Assembly: GCA_965230065.1 (NCBI GenBank)
Contig: OZ245942.1
Span: forward strand, 2,480,001 to 2,544,000
DNA: 64,000 bases
From: G965230065 sp965230065
GTDB taxonomy: Bacteria > Bacteroidota > Bacteroidia > Cytophagales > Cyclobacteriaceae
Direction: 5' to 3'
Shown here: piece by piece, positions 24,501 to 33,527 of the stretch
Numbering within the stretch: position 1 is the first letter of the stretch
Layout of the letters: every line of letters begins with the position of its first letter
The notes under the pieces: model-generated
Told to the model about the DNA's origin: nothing
The model's input: the letters and a program-made list of their open reading frames with translations, nothing else
Database searches by the model: none
Translations under genes and position numbers: made by a program

Positions 24501-24711
24501 AATTATATAATTTTAATATTAAGTATTAACAAAATTATATTTCTGTCTTGACATTTTGTGTCTTCACGTTATAATCCTGGATGTATACAGAAGATATAAT
24601 TAAAACGAAAACCAGCTCAATCCTGACAGAAAGGGCGAAATTTATAGAAAGTCAAATGGATATTATTATATTTACCGAGCTGAGGTTGGGTTTTTGCCCT
24701 TACTAGTTTTA

Positions 24712-24750
24712 ACATCGATAAAATGCCAGTTTCCGGACTGGCATTTTTGG
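24712..24750. terminator. Duplicated 38-bp terminator hairpin, copy 2
   Basis: AAATGCCAG-TTTCCGGA-CTGGCATTTTT is a perfect 8-9 bp stem followed by T residues. It is almost identical over 38 bp to 23814-23851. It lies 11 bp beyond the stop of the minus-strand gene ending at 24761. Confidence 0.65.
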
Positions 24751-24760
24751 TTTTTACGCA

Positions 24761-25564
24761 TCAGGCGGGAATAATCTTAGATATTGTTTTTTTGACCCAA
24801 ATGGGTAAAGGGAAACTATCTGCTGATCTCCAAAACAGTTTTCCCAGACTGAAATACGTAAAGACAATATGAAGTAAAAAAGCGCACATAAAGATAAACC
24901 AGGAATCGGTTACTATCATTATTGAAACAAAGAATATAAACAGGAAAGCCCAGGTAAACCCTGTATGTTTTGGGCCGGCAACAGGCCAATAAAGTACTTT
25001 TCTTGCTCTATTCACCCAACTATCATGGCTACTGATCAGGTAATAAATATCTTCTCCAATGTAGTAGAACAGCAAAGGGGCTTTGAATTTTGACCCACTT
25101 TCAATATCAAAGGCTCGGGATGCCCCCAACAGTAAATACCTGAAAGAAAATGAGTCGGTTGCCCAATAGGGATTGTCAGTGATTTCCACTATCCGTTTTT
25201 GAAAAACATTAAGGTCACTCACAAACATCTCTTTTTGTTTGCCTTTGTAGTATTTAGTTTTTAGAAATTTAAGTCCATATTGTTGTGCTACCTGCCTGAT
25301 GTCATCTTCCAGGAAAATGCGTGAAGTATCTTCTTTGGCTAACTGAATGAGCAATTTCAAAGATGTTTCTGTCAGCCTATCAATAATTGACCCGGGAATG
25401 AACCCGGCGGTATGCAAAACCTTGTAGCTACTATCCGCAGTTTCTGGCAAGCTGTCATAATGCTCTAAACGTGATAAGCTCAACGAAGTGAAGAGTTCAT
25501 GGTATAGTTTACGGTTTTTTTCTTGCTGTTCATTGAGTAAGGAAAGGAGGGAGACTTCATTCAT
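24761..25564 (-). CDS. Hypothetical membrane protein, unknown
   Basis: This 267-residue protein was not recognised. The first 200 residues are soluble and helical, including FLEDDIRQVAQQYGLKFLK. Two adjacent membrane helices follow at about 203-222 (AFLFIFFVSIMIVTDSWFIF) and 224-243, and then a short basic tail. A soluble N-domain with a C-terminal hairpin could be a membrane effector or a receptor-type protein. It lies in accessory DNA beside the decayed integrase. Confidence 0.5.
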   Translation of the reverse strand: MNEVSLLSLLNEQQEKNRKLYHELFTSLSLSRLEHYDSLPETADSSYKVLHTAGFIPGSIIDRLTETSLKLLIQLAKEDTSRIFLEDDIRQVAQQYGLKFLKTKYYKGKQKEMFVSDLNVFQKRIVEITDNPYWATDSFSFRYLLLGASRAFDIESGSKFKAPLLFYYIGEDIYYLISSHDSWVNRARKVLYWPVAGPKHTGFTWAFLFIFFVSIMIVTDSWFIFMCAFLLHIVFTYFSLGKLFWRSADSFPLPIWVKKTISKIIPA

Positions 25565-25757
25565 AGTGAATAATATTATGAAAGGGGCACAAATCTTTTC
25601 CTCTCTATAATAATAGATTATTTCAATATTTGCACAGAAAAGTTAACAATATGGAGTTGGGTTGTTGCTAGCATCTAAAGCACTTCAATTTTTTTTGAGA
25701 ACTTGTAGTGTCTATAAATATCCGTGCTACAACCTATAAAATGTTTCAGTAAAAGGC

Positions 25758-26000
25758 ATGAAAAAGAAGAAATCCCTACGAGTCAAATTTTATTAATATG
25801 ATGGTAGTATAAAAAATAATGAGACTCAGATTTATTGCCGTATTACCTATAATAGGCAGAAAACTGAAATAGCAACAGGATTATTTGTGGCGGAGAAAAA
25901 TTGGGATGAGAATCATGAAAGACACCGTCAGAAGTCACATAATGTTAATGAAGAGCTTAGTAAAATTTAAGCACATATAATCAATATTAAGATGTGGTCT
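25758..26000 (+). pseudogene. Tyrosine recombinase (integrase) N-terminal remnant
   Basis: From an ATG at 25758 the frame reads MKKKKSLRVKFY, stop, then about 57 codons including TQIYCRITYNRQKTEIATGL and LFVAEKNWDENH, another stop at 25968, then AHIINIK. This is the pattern of the Arm-DNA-binding N-terminus of Bacteroidota tyrosine integrases. The catalytic domain is absent. Two in-frame stops and the truncation show decay. It lies 2.1 kb from tRNA-Ser, a usual integration target. Confidence 0.65.
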
Positions 26001-26068
26001 TCCCCTGGTTGTAGCCTACCTTGAAAATAAGACAGTTTATGAAATAAAAAAAACGTGATTTGTCAATT

Positions 26069-26150
26069 ATGAAGAAAAATAAATTCACTGAACACCAAAA
26101 CATTAATGCTATCAATATGAACCAGGTAGGAAACTCAGCAAGTTCAAAAT
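26069..26150 (+). pseudogene. IS3-type transposase OrfA N-terminal fragment
   Basis: An ATG at 26069 gives MKKNKFTEHQNINAINMNQV and a few more residues before a stop. It resembles the start of IS3-group OrfA helix-turn-helix proteins (MKKxKFTExQI...). Nothing of OrfB or the terminal inverted repeats was found. The match is short, so the call is tentative. Confidence 0.4.
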
Positions 26151-26167
26151 AGGTTCAAGATTTTGCA

Positions 26168-26400
26168 AAAAATCAATTGACAAGGAGAAACCTAGCGGAG
26201 AGTGGGATCGCCTGGATATTTATGTTGATGGTACTGAAAGTGTTCATGTAATAAATGGGTAGGAGAATATGCACCTGTATAATATTAGCCCAACCATCAA
26301 TGGTGAGGTGGAACCATCAACAAGAAAATTAATAAGCTTCTAGTATTCTAGAAGGTATGCAGCAATCCTTTTAAAAAATCTTTCCTTAAATTGGGAGCTG
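26168..26400 (+). pseudogene. DUF1080 (3-keto-disaccharide hydrolase) domain remnant
   Basis: One frame reads KPSGEWDRLDIYVDGTESVH then VING, a stop, and HLYNISPTINGEVEPSTRK. A shifted frame then reads SRRYAAILLKNLSLNWEL. Together these follow the C-terminal half of DUF1080 domains (GEWN..EIY..G...H.VNG, then SEGA.I.FRNI.L). Stops and a frameshift show a dead gene. It directly precedes the SGNH hydrolase gene, so both may once have served glycoside breakdown. Confidence 0.5.
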
Positions 26401-26467
26401 ATTTTTTTGCTTCAGCAAAATGTTATTCCGGATTTGCAACCCATTCCATTTCACAATATTGGCTTAT

Positions 26468-27748
26468 ATGAATATGAAAAATAACCCAGAGCAATTGCCC
26501 GTTTATCTGCTGATAATATTGGTCATCCAGTTCAGCTTTAGTTGTAACCCTCCAGTACAAGAATCAAAGTCAGCTGATTTCAAAGAAAGAGGTGGAGTAA
26601 ATAATCTGTTCTACAAACTGGACAACCAGGATACGGTAAAAGTGGCCTATCTGGGTGGCAGCATCACTGCTCAGCCGGGTTGGCGGGTGTATTCCCGTGA
26701 ATGGTTGAGCGATAATAATCCGGAAACTGAAATCGTGGAGATCAATGCGGCAATCGGCGGTACGGGTTCTCCTTTTGGTGTTTACAGGCTTCGGGATCAT
26801 GTATTGCAATACAATCCTGATTTGGTTTTTGTAGAGTTTGCAGTTAACGACTCGAACACCGAACCCGAAAAAATAACCCGGTCTATGGAAGGGATAGTGC
26901 ATCAAATCTGGCAGCGAGATCCTGCAATAGACATCTGCTTTATCTATACGATTAAAGAAGATTTTATAAATATTTATCAACACGATAGCCTCCCAGCTTC
27001 CGTGACTACCATGGAAAAAATTGCCGATCATTATCAGATTCCTTCCATCAATTTTGGCCCCGAAGTTTTGAGAAGAGTAATGGATGGCCAAGTGCTATTC
27101 ACAGGGGATGAAGCTGCCAAAGACACCATTGAAGTTTTCAGTCCTGATGGCGTGCATCCTTATCCAGATTCCGGGCACAATATCTATCGTGATGTTTTTG
27201 CTAATGCATTTAGCCAGATGCAATCAAAACCCTCCCAGGGAATAGCTTCTCACAAAATTAGTATCTCCCTCATTCCAAATCCTTTGGTCAATGCACAAAT
27301 GATTGGTTGGAACTCCATCGATACTAATGAAGGATTGAAACCCATCCATATCCAGGATGGCACTAGATTTAAAGGCTTTTCGAGGTACTTTGACAGCTTA
27401 GGCGAAGGTAAGCCCGGAGATTCCATCTCCTTTAATTTTCGCGGTAAATCACTGGGCTTTTTTGACGTGATAGGGCCCGGTGCAGGCATCCTGTTGGTGC
27501 ACATTGATGGTGAAGAAAGCACCTTCGATCGCTTTGACAAGTATTGTACCTATTGGAGAATCAGCTATAAAATCATAGATGGACTGGAAGACACCGAACA
27601 TACGGTTACCTTCAAAGTATTAGACCAACCCCTGGATAAAAAGGCAATCTTGGCCCAAAGAAGCAATGTAATGAAGGATGAGAAAGATTATGAAGACATG
27701 AACTGGTATCTGGTCAAAGTCATGCTGGATGGTGATTTGATTCAGTAA
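26468..27748 (+). CDS. SGNH/GDSL-family hydrolase lipoprotein
   Basis: I start at the ATG at 26468, which gives a lipoprotein signal with lipobox FSFSC (C26); the longer frame from 26420 would spoil it. Block I is YLGGSIT with nucleophile S65, block II GGTGSP, block III FAVNDSN, and block V SPDGVHPYPDSGH with the Asp/His pair. These are all the residues of an SGNH esterase. The C-terminal 150 residues form a beta-rich domain of unknown role. It probably removes acyl groups from a carbohydrate at the cell surface. The wrecked DUF1080 domain just upstream supports a glycan context. Confidence 0.82.
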   Translation: MNMKNNPEQLPVYLLIILVIQFSFSCNPPVQESKSADFKERGGVNNLFYKLDNQDTVKVAYLGGSITAQPGWRVYSREWLSDNNPETEIVEINAAIGGTGSPFGVYRLRDHVLQYNPDLVFVEFAVNDSNTEPEKITRSMEGIVHQIWQRDPAIDICFIYTIKEDFINIYQHDSLPASVTTMEKIADHYQIPSINFGPEVLRRVMDGQVLFTGDEAAKDTIEVFSPDGVHPYPDSGHNIYRDVFANAFSQMQSKPSQGIASHKISISLIPNPLVNAQMIGWNSIDTNEGLKPIHIQDGTRFKGFSRYFDSLGEGKPGDSISFNFRGKSLGFFDVIGPGAGILLVHIDGEESTFDRFDKYCTYWRISYKIIDGLEDTEHTVTFKVLDQPLDKKAILAQRSNVMKDEKDYEDMNWYLVKVMLDGDLIQ

Positions 27749-28031
27749 TGATACCTGTCTATTTAATGGTTTGCAATGAACTACTCGATGTAATTCGTAA
27801 AATTTTGAATGAATAGCTATAAATTCAATTTTTGATTAAACCAATTTATGTTCAATTTAAAGACTATCAGCACAAGAATAAATCTAGTCCTCGTGTTTTT
27901 CTTGTTTTAATTAACCTAATTATAACAATATTGGAAAACGCAATTGACATCATATCCTCATAGTGATTCTGAACTAACAATGATTTTTCTTGCTACTTTT
28001 GGCCTGTGCTTTTGTTCACCATAAGCATAGT

Positions 28032-29300
28032 TTACGCTAAACAATTGATCTCAATAATATCTTTCCATCGGGTGGTGTACCGGGGCGAAAGCCTTTCTCT
28101 CTGCGTAAGCCCCGGCTTCTGAAAGCCCATTGCTGCTAATTTTAGCGTGTTTCTGCCCATTTTCTTGTTAATTTCATCCATTGTGTGCATCACAGCGCTT
28201 TGCTTTTCCCTGTGCCTGTCTTCGGTTTCAAATAAGGATTGCTGATGGGTACTTTCCGGCATAATTCCTGAAACATACACGCCTGTTTTCTTATATTTAT
28301 ACCCCTCTTTATAGATAGTTCCTACCGTTTGCAGGGCATGATGTATCAGTGCCGGGGCGGAGTTAGTAGCCACTGGCAACGTTACTGATTGTGAAGATTT
28401 GTAGCGTTGCTCGCTGTTATCAAACCGGTTTGTGTGGAGAAAAACACTCATCAGGTTGGCTTCGCTTTTTTGTTGTCTGAGTTTTTCGGCACACCTTGCT
28501 GCATGGCTTGCCACTGCCTCCTTGATGATTTCAATATTGTTCACATTTTTTGGAAAAGACCGGGAAGCACGAATTCCCTTTCGGGCAGGAATCACCTGTG
28601 CTAAAGGCAGACAACTGACTCCATGCAGCTCGAACCAAAGGCGTTGCCCTACCACACTCATGGTTCTTTTCACCCACTGCTCAGGGGCATTTCGTAAATC
28701 CAGTGCATTTTTAATATCGAAAGACCGGAGTGTAGCGGCATACCGGGAACCTATGCCCCAAATATCAGCAATATCTACACATCGCAATACCTCTTGCAAT
28801 AACTGCTCTCCTTCCAATTGGTACACCCCCTGATGCATTGGCGAAATTTTGGCAATCATGTTGGCAATTTTTGCCAGTGTTTTTGTGCTGGCCACCCCAA
28901 CAGAAACGGGTATGCCCACATTTTTACCTACTATTTTACGAATAGTTGTCGCAAGTTTGTCCAGGTTTTTGTAACCGTCTAAACCCAAAAAACATTCATC
29001 AATAGAATAATGCTCTACTTCAGGAATGATACTGCCAATGGTATTCATTACCCTGTCAGACATATCCCCGTACAAGGCGTAGTTTGAAGAAAACACCTCA
29101 ATACCTTCCCGCTTTATCATTTCTTTAATGTGGAAGGCAGGAATGCCCATTTTGATGCCCAGTGCTTTGGCTTCGGCAGAACGGGCTACCACACAACCAT
29201 CATTATTAGAAAGGACAACAACGGGCTTTCCATTCAGTTTCGGGTTGAATACACGTTCGCAGGAAACGTAAAAGTTGTTGCAATCTATCAGAGCAAACAT
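28032..29300 (-). CDS. umuC: Y-family DNA polymerase UmuC
   Basis: UmuC is the catalytic subunit of error-prone polymerase V for translesion synthesis. The 422-residue protein starts FALIDCNNFYVSCERVF with the first metal-binding aspartate. It has SNNDGCVVARS in the fingers and the catalytic YSIDECFLGL with the Asp-Glu pair. The HhH, little-finger and DUF4113-like C-terminal parts follow. The length is standard. It lies 7 bp downstream of umuD in the same operon. Confidence 0.95.
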   Translation of the reverse strand: MFALIDCNNFYVSCERVFNPKLNGKPVVVLSNNDGCVVARSAEAKALGIKMGIPAFHIKEMIKREGIEVFSSNYALYGDMSDRVMNTIGSIIPEVEHYSIDECFLGLDGYKNLDKLATTIRKIVGKNVGIPVSVGVASTKTLAKIANMIAKISPMHQGVYQLEGEQLLQEVLRCVDIADIWGIGSRYAATLRSFDIKNALDLRNAPEQWVKRTMSVVGQRLWFELHGVSCLPLAQVIPARKGIRASRSFPKNVNNIEIIKEAVASHAARCAEKLRQQKSEANLMSVFLHTNRFDNSEQRYKSSQSVTLPVATNSAPALIHHALQTVGTIYKEGYKYKKTGVYVSGIMPESTHQQSLFETEDRHREKQSAVMHTMDEINKKMGRNTLKLAAMGFQKPGLTQRERLSPRYTTRWKDIIEINCLA

Positions 29301-29307
29301 ACTATTA

Positions 29308-29739
29308 TTACATCAAGCGTGGTTTATGAATACTATAGGTTACAATTCCCCAAATTTTAAAATCAACTTCTTCGGTAATACGCAAAGCAGAGAAATCTGT
29401 ATTGGCGGGTACTAAATACAAGCCATTGACTCTTTTCTCAATCAGCTTAGCGGTGAACTCCCCATTGACAAAGCAGATTGCAATTTTACCACTTTCAGGC
29501 TCCAGGCTTCTGTCTATAATGAGCATATCCCCATCGTAAATGCGCACACCCCGCATAGAGTTACCTTTTACCCATGCAAAAAAGGTAGAAGAAGGGTTCT
29601 TGATGAATTTTTTATTCAGGTCTAATTTGGTTTCAATAAAATCATCAGCCGGGGAAGGAAACCCGGCAGATACCGGACAACCAAACAAAGGCAACGATAA
29701 TGGTGTATTATTATCTGGTGCAAAAAAATCTAAAGGCAT
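29308..29739 (-). CDS. umuD: UmuD, LexA-type self-cleaving translesion polymerase subunit
   Basis: This 143-residue S24 peptidase-fold protein has an Ala-Gly cleavage site in PVSAGFPSP (residues 25-26), nucleophile S61 in KGNSMRG and general-base lysine K98 in EFTAKLIEK. RecA-stimulated self-cleavage gives UmuD', the active partner of UmuC. It is first in the umuDC operon, so SOS control would be expected. Confidence 0.93.
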   Translation of the reverse strand: MPLDFFAPDNNTPLSLPLFGCPVSAGFPSPADDFIETKLDLNKKFIKNPSSTFFAWVKGNSMRGVRIYDGDMLIIDRSLEPESGKIAICFVNGEFTAKLIEKRVNGLYLVPANTDFSALRITEEVDFKIWGIVTYSIHKPRLM

Positions 29740-29850
29740 TGTAGTAGTTGGTTGTAGCGTTTAAAGCATTTTACCCGCTAATAGAAAAATACCACTGACA
29801 ATCTCTGTCGTTAGGGTGAAAAAGGAGAAAATTAAGGTTAAATTAAAAAA

Positions 29851-29864
29851 ACTAAACGGTTAGT
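29851..29864. promoter_or_regulatory. ACTAA-N4-TTAGT palindrome in the umuD upstream region
   Basis: ACTAAACGGTTAGT has perfect 5-bp half sites around a 4-base centre. It lies 112 bp upstream of umuD and 129 bp upstream of the divergent gene. It could be a LexA or other repressor operator. The LexA box of this lineage is not known to me, so this is only a candidate. Confidence 0.25.
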
Positions 29865-29992
29865 AGGCTTTGTCTTACTACTGCTGTAGAGTTAAAATTC
29901 CATCTTTTATTTTCATTTCCCGATCAAAATAATTGCTTTTAGGCAGCGGATTCAATACTTTTTCCCTTCCAAGCCCTTAAAATCAACCTAAA

Positions 29993-31366
29993 ATGAACCC
30001 AAATCATCCTACGCGCAGGAATTTTGTCAGGCAGTCGGCCATTGCCGGCGCCGGTATTGTAGTGGGTGCCGACCGGAGTTTGCTGGCACACCAACTTTAT
30101 GCAGATGAAGTTACCGTATTGAACCCAAAAGGCCAGGTACCCATCAGCTTTATCATTGATGATTCTACCGCCCTGGTTAATCTGGCTTATTATGGCATCC
30201 CACAGTTTCGGGAGGTGTTTCCAGACCGTTATGCACAAGATTGGCGCAAGCTACCGCAGGAAATTCCGGATGATTTTGTGCGGGAGTTCCGGGATTATTG
30301 CCTGGAACATGGCGTGAAAGGAAAATACAGTATCGTTCCCTATCCGGCCTGCACGGGCTGGGTAGACCGGTTTATTCCGGGCTGGACCAAAAAGGAATTG
30401 GAGGAAAGCCTGGAACTGGTGCGAGAAACCATGCAGCCCAACTGGGACATTCACCCGGAGATGATCAGCCATACCCGGGTGATTGATATCAAAACGGGCC
30501 GCCCGTTCCCTTATGCCGATGAGCAGTACATGGAAAACTGGGGGTGGAGCCAAACCAAAAGTGCCGACGAACTGGGCGAGTACCTGGCCTATGCGCTGCG
30601 GGTGCTGAAGAATGCAGACCTGACTTGCGAAGGTGTGACCACGCCGGGTGGGTTTGGCAGTCAGAATAAAGAAAACCTGGCGCAAGGCACTTTAGCTGCT
30701 GTAAGGGAGGTGTACGGAAAAGTAGATGTGGCCCATTATTTCAGGGATTTGTATACTGAACCCAATGAAAGCGTTGCGCCACAAGTGAAATATCCGGCAG
30801 ATTTGCACACCGATGACCCCAAATGTGTGGTGTCGGTCATTGGCTGCACAGGCGACTGGTTTGGTGGATGGGATGGCCTTACGCCTGGGTCAGTAGATAA
30901 ATTCATCACAGCCGACCTTTCTGAAGGCCGCATGGTAGAAGTGATCGACAGCGGTGAACCGGCGATTATGGTCTGTCACTGGCCTGGTATTTATTACAAT
31001 GGAGAGAAAACAGGGTTGAAAATTTTCCAGGAAGTAGTAAGCCGCCTTGAGCAAAAGTATGGGGCATTAAACTGGATGAGAAACAGCGAAATTGCCCGCT
31101 ACTGGGCTGCGAAAGAGCTCACAGAGATAAATTTTGATGGCAAAAAAGTTAGTTTTTACGCCCCTTTTGCGGCTGATAGTTTTACGTTACAGATAAATAC
31201 CCGTAAAGCAGGCAAACCAATGTTGCAAGCAAATGGCCAACAATCACAACTGGAAAAAGTGAAATCAAAACTACAACTGAAAGCCGGGGCATACTATCAG
31301 GAAAACAAACAGTTGACTGTTTGCATTAATTTGAAAAAAGGCAATTCGGAACTTTTGGTGAGTTGA
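29993..31366 (+). CDS. Tat-exported polysaccharide-deacetylase-like protein
   Basis: This 457-residue protein has a twin-arginine signal, TRRNFVRQSAIAGAGIVVG, followed by a domain with PISFIIDDSTALVNL that resembles the start of a polysaccharide-deacetylase or DUF2334-type TIM-like barrel (the DD pair could bind metal). Later motifs include SIVPYPACTGW, ISHTRVID, TTPGGFG and IMVCHWPG, with histidines plausibly completing a metal site. A beta-type tail follows from about residue 375. The substrate is unknown. It stands alone upstream of the sigma-factor locus. Confidence 0.6.
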   Translation: MNPNHPTRRNFVRQSAIAGAGIVVGADRSLLAHQLYADEVTVLNPKGQVPISFIIDDSTALVNLAYYGIPQFREVFPDRYAQDWRKLPQEIPDDFVREFRDYCLEHGVKGKYSIVPYPACTGWVDRFIPGWTKKELEESLELVRETMQPNWDIHPEMISHTRVIDIKTGRPFPYADEQYMENWGWSQTKSADELGEYLAYALRVLKNADLTCEGVTTPGGFGSQNKENLAQGTLAAVREVYGKVDVAHYFRDLYTEPNESVAPQVKYPADLHTDDPKCVVSVIGCTGDWFGGWDGLTPGSVDKFITADLSEGRMVEVIDSGEPAIMVCHWPGIYYNGEKTGLKIFQEVVSRLEQKYGALNWMRNSEIARYWAAKELTEINFDGKKVSFYAPFAADSFTLQINTRKAGKPMLQANGQQSQLEKVKSKLQLKAGAYYQENKQLTVCINLKKGNSELLVS

Positions 31367-31511
31367 TGAAATTCTGTGACAATAATTTTAATATAAAACA
31401 AAAATTATTTGAAAAAACGCAAAAACTACATTTAATTTAGGCTCGCATTAAAAAAACCACACGAAAAGAGTGTTGCTTTTCTTTACATGCCTTTAGTGAC
31501 TTAAGCTACCC

Positions 31512-32222
31512 ATGAAACCCAATAAAACAAAACCTGCGCCTGTTTCTTCCCTAAGTGAGGAAGAAAATGAAACTGAGGATTCTGTTAACATGGCCCGGAG
31601 TTTTGATAACAATGCGGTAGCAACTACTTTTTCCGAGAAAAGTGAGGAAAAGATTTGGCAGGAATTCAAAGCAGGACATCGGGGTGCCTTCACCTATATT
31701 TATCAAAAATATGTAAATGAACTGTTTAATTATGGCAGGCAGTTTACTACTAACCGTGATTTGGTAAAAGATTGTATTCAGGATTTGTTTACTCACATCA
31801 TTCGGAAAAAAGACAGTTTAGGACATACAGATTCTATCAAGGCTTATCTGTTCAAATCATTCAGGAGGCGACTGGTCAAGATGATTAGTAAGGAAAAACG
31901 ATTGGGCAGTCATTATCATGATAAGGGATTTGAAATTGAGGTAAGTCCTGAGTTAAATTTTATCCGGGACCAGTTCTCAAAGCAAAAGAGCACACTGTTG
32001 GAAAAACATGTCAACAGCCTGCCGGTAAAACAAAAAGAAGCTATTTTATTATACTTTTACGAAGGTATACCCTACCATGAAATCGCTGAGGTGCTTGGCA
32101 TGACAAAAACCAAATCGGCCAGGGCTCTGTTATACCGGGCTATAGAATCTTTGAGCAAGCAATTAAAACCTTACAAAGACATATTGGTATCGTTAGTAAT
32201 GTTTATGTATTTTAAGTTCTAG
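31512..32222 (+). CDS. ECF-type RNA polymerase sigma factor
   Basis: This 236-residue sigma-70 family protein has region 2 at about residues 60-125 (FTYIYQKYVNELFNYGRQF, KDCIQDLFTHI) and region 4 at about 170-215 (LPVKQKEAILLYFYEGIPYH, then EIAEVLGMTKTKSARALLYRA helix-turn-helix). The first 45 residues are poorly conserved, and a shorter start at an ATG near residue 27 is possible. It is followed by a FecR gene and SusC with an STN domain, so it is probably the dedicated sigma factor of this glycan locus. Confidence 0.88.
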   Translation: MKPNKTKPAPVSSLSEEENETEDSVNMARSFDNNAVATTFSEKSEEKIWQEFKAGHRGAFTYIYQKYVNELFNYGRQFTTNRDLVKDCIQDLFTHIIRKKDSLGHTDSIKAYLFKSFRRRLVKMISKEKRLGSHYHDKGFEIEVSPELNFIRDQFSKQKSTLLEKHVNSLPVKQKEAILLYFYEGIPYHEIAEVLGMTKTKSARALLYRAIESLSKQLKPYKDILVSLVMFMYFKF

Positions 32223-32411
32223 TGATACCATAGCCTCAGAACACTTTCTTTCTTCTCGATGACCCCGGATGATTGTGTCATTTTCATACTTGCTCATCCC
32301 TTTTACCTTCCATGTACTTCTACTGAAAATAATTTCATTTTACTATGGGCATTTTTCAAATAGCGCCCTTATATCATTAAAAGGCACTTCGAAAGCAGAT
32401 AATGATTTACG

Positions 32412-33488
32412 ATGGGTAATTTTGAAAAGGACATAGACGATTTTCTGAAGGACGAATATTTTGTACAATGGGTATTACACCCAGATGAAAATAGCACCCA
32501 CTATTGGAAAAACTGGGTTGCCACCCACCCTGAACATGCCGACCTTATGGCAATGGCCAAACAGGTTATTCTTTCTGTACAGTATAAGCATACCGACCAA
32601 TTGGCAGAATATGAACAAAGGGACTTGTTGGAAAATTTACTTGAAACACAGATGCGTAATGAAAATAAACCGGAAATTGGACAACCACACTTTCTGGGCC
32701 AGTACTGGGTTTCGAGGGTTGCTGCAACTTTCTTGCTCATGGGTGCATTTGCCTATGCAGTTTGGTTTTTTGTTATGCAAAGCAAACAAAAGTCAGGTGC
32801 TGAAAATGTGGCTGAGGCAGTGATGATGATTGAGAAAATATCACCAAAGGGCCAAAAACTCACCGTACATCTGCCTGATGGCAGCATGGTGAAGCTCAAT
32901 GCAGGCAGCAAGATGGTTTATCCTCAGGCTTTTGCAGACAATGAAAGAAGTGTTTCCCTGGAGGGTGAAGCTTTTTTTGAAGTGGCCGAAAACCACAATA
33001 AGCCTTTTGTAATTAATACAGATGGCTTAAAAACAAAAGTACTGGGCACTTCTTTTAACGTACGTTCTTATCAGGATGAAGCTAAAATTAAAGTGGCAGT
33101 AGTAACTGGTAAAGTGGAGATCAGTAGTCCAAATGGCAATTCATCTGTATTACTGCCCACCGAAATGGGCGTTTTTGAGAGGGAAAAAGCTTCTATTACC
33201 AAAGATTATTATGAATTCAGGGAAGAAATTGCCTGGAAAGATGGTATACTATATTTTGAAAAAGCCGACCTGAAAACTGTTGTTAAAAAGCTTGAATTGT
33301 GGTATGGGGTAAATTTTGAAGTGGAAGAAGGTTTCCGGTTCAAAGGATTGTACAGTGGCGAATTCCGCAATAATGAGTCGCTGGAAATTGTGCTTGATGG
33401 CATTTCTTTTACCTCAGGCTTTAACTATAAGTTTAATAATAATACGGTAATGATAACCAAAAACAATAAGCCTTATGATAAACACTAG
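32412..33488 (+). CDS. FecR-family anti-sigma factor
   Basis: This 358-residue inner-membrane protein has a cytoplasmic N-terminal domain (about 1-90) that would bind the sigma factor. One membrane helix lies at about 98-118 (AATFLLMGAFAYAVWFFVM). The periplasmic FecR domain follows (about 140-235, LPDGSMVKLNAGSKMVYPQ), and then a DUF4974 domain at the C-terminus (LYFEKADLKTVVKKLELWYG). It relays the signal from the SusC STN domain to the ECF sigma factor upstream. Confidence 0.9.
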   Translation: MGNFEKDIDDFLKDEYFVQWVLHPDENSTHYWKNWVATHPEHADLMAMAKQVILSVQYKHTDQLAEYEQRDLLENLLETQMRNENKPEIGQPHFLGQYWVSRVAATFLLMGAFAYAVWFFVMQSKQKSGAENVAEAVMMIEKISPKGQKLTVHLPDGSMVKLNAGSKMVYPQAFADNERSVSLEGEAFFEVAENHNKPFVINTDGLKTKVLGTSFNVRSYQDEAKIKVAVVTGKVEISSPNGNSSVLLPTEMGVFEREKASITKDYYEFREEIAWKDGILYFEKADLKTVVKKLELWYGVNFEVEEGFRFKGLYSGEFRNNESLEIVLDGISFTSGFNYKFNNNTVMITKNNKPYDKH

Positions 33489-33493
33489 CTAAA

Positions 33494-33517
33494 AAAGCCG
33501 GCGATGAAACCGGCTTT
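33494..33517 (+). terminator. Hairpin terminator after fecR
   Basis: AAAGCCGG at 33494-33501 pairs with CCGGCTTT at 33510-33517 over an 8-nt loop, followed by ATCCAAAATTTTTT. It starts 6 bp past the fecR stop codon and could end or attenuate readthrough into susC. Confidence 0.7.
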
Positions 33518-33527
33518 ATCCAAAATT

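Noticed and set aside
24581..24706. 41-codon plus-strand frame starting MYTEDIIKTKTSS
   Set aside because: It has no clear family or conserved neighbour, and part of it can fold as a hairpin. It could be a small gene, but there is not enough support.
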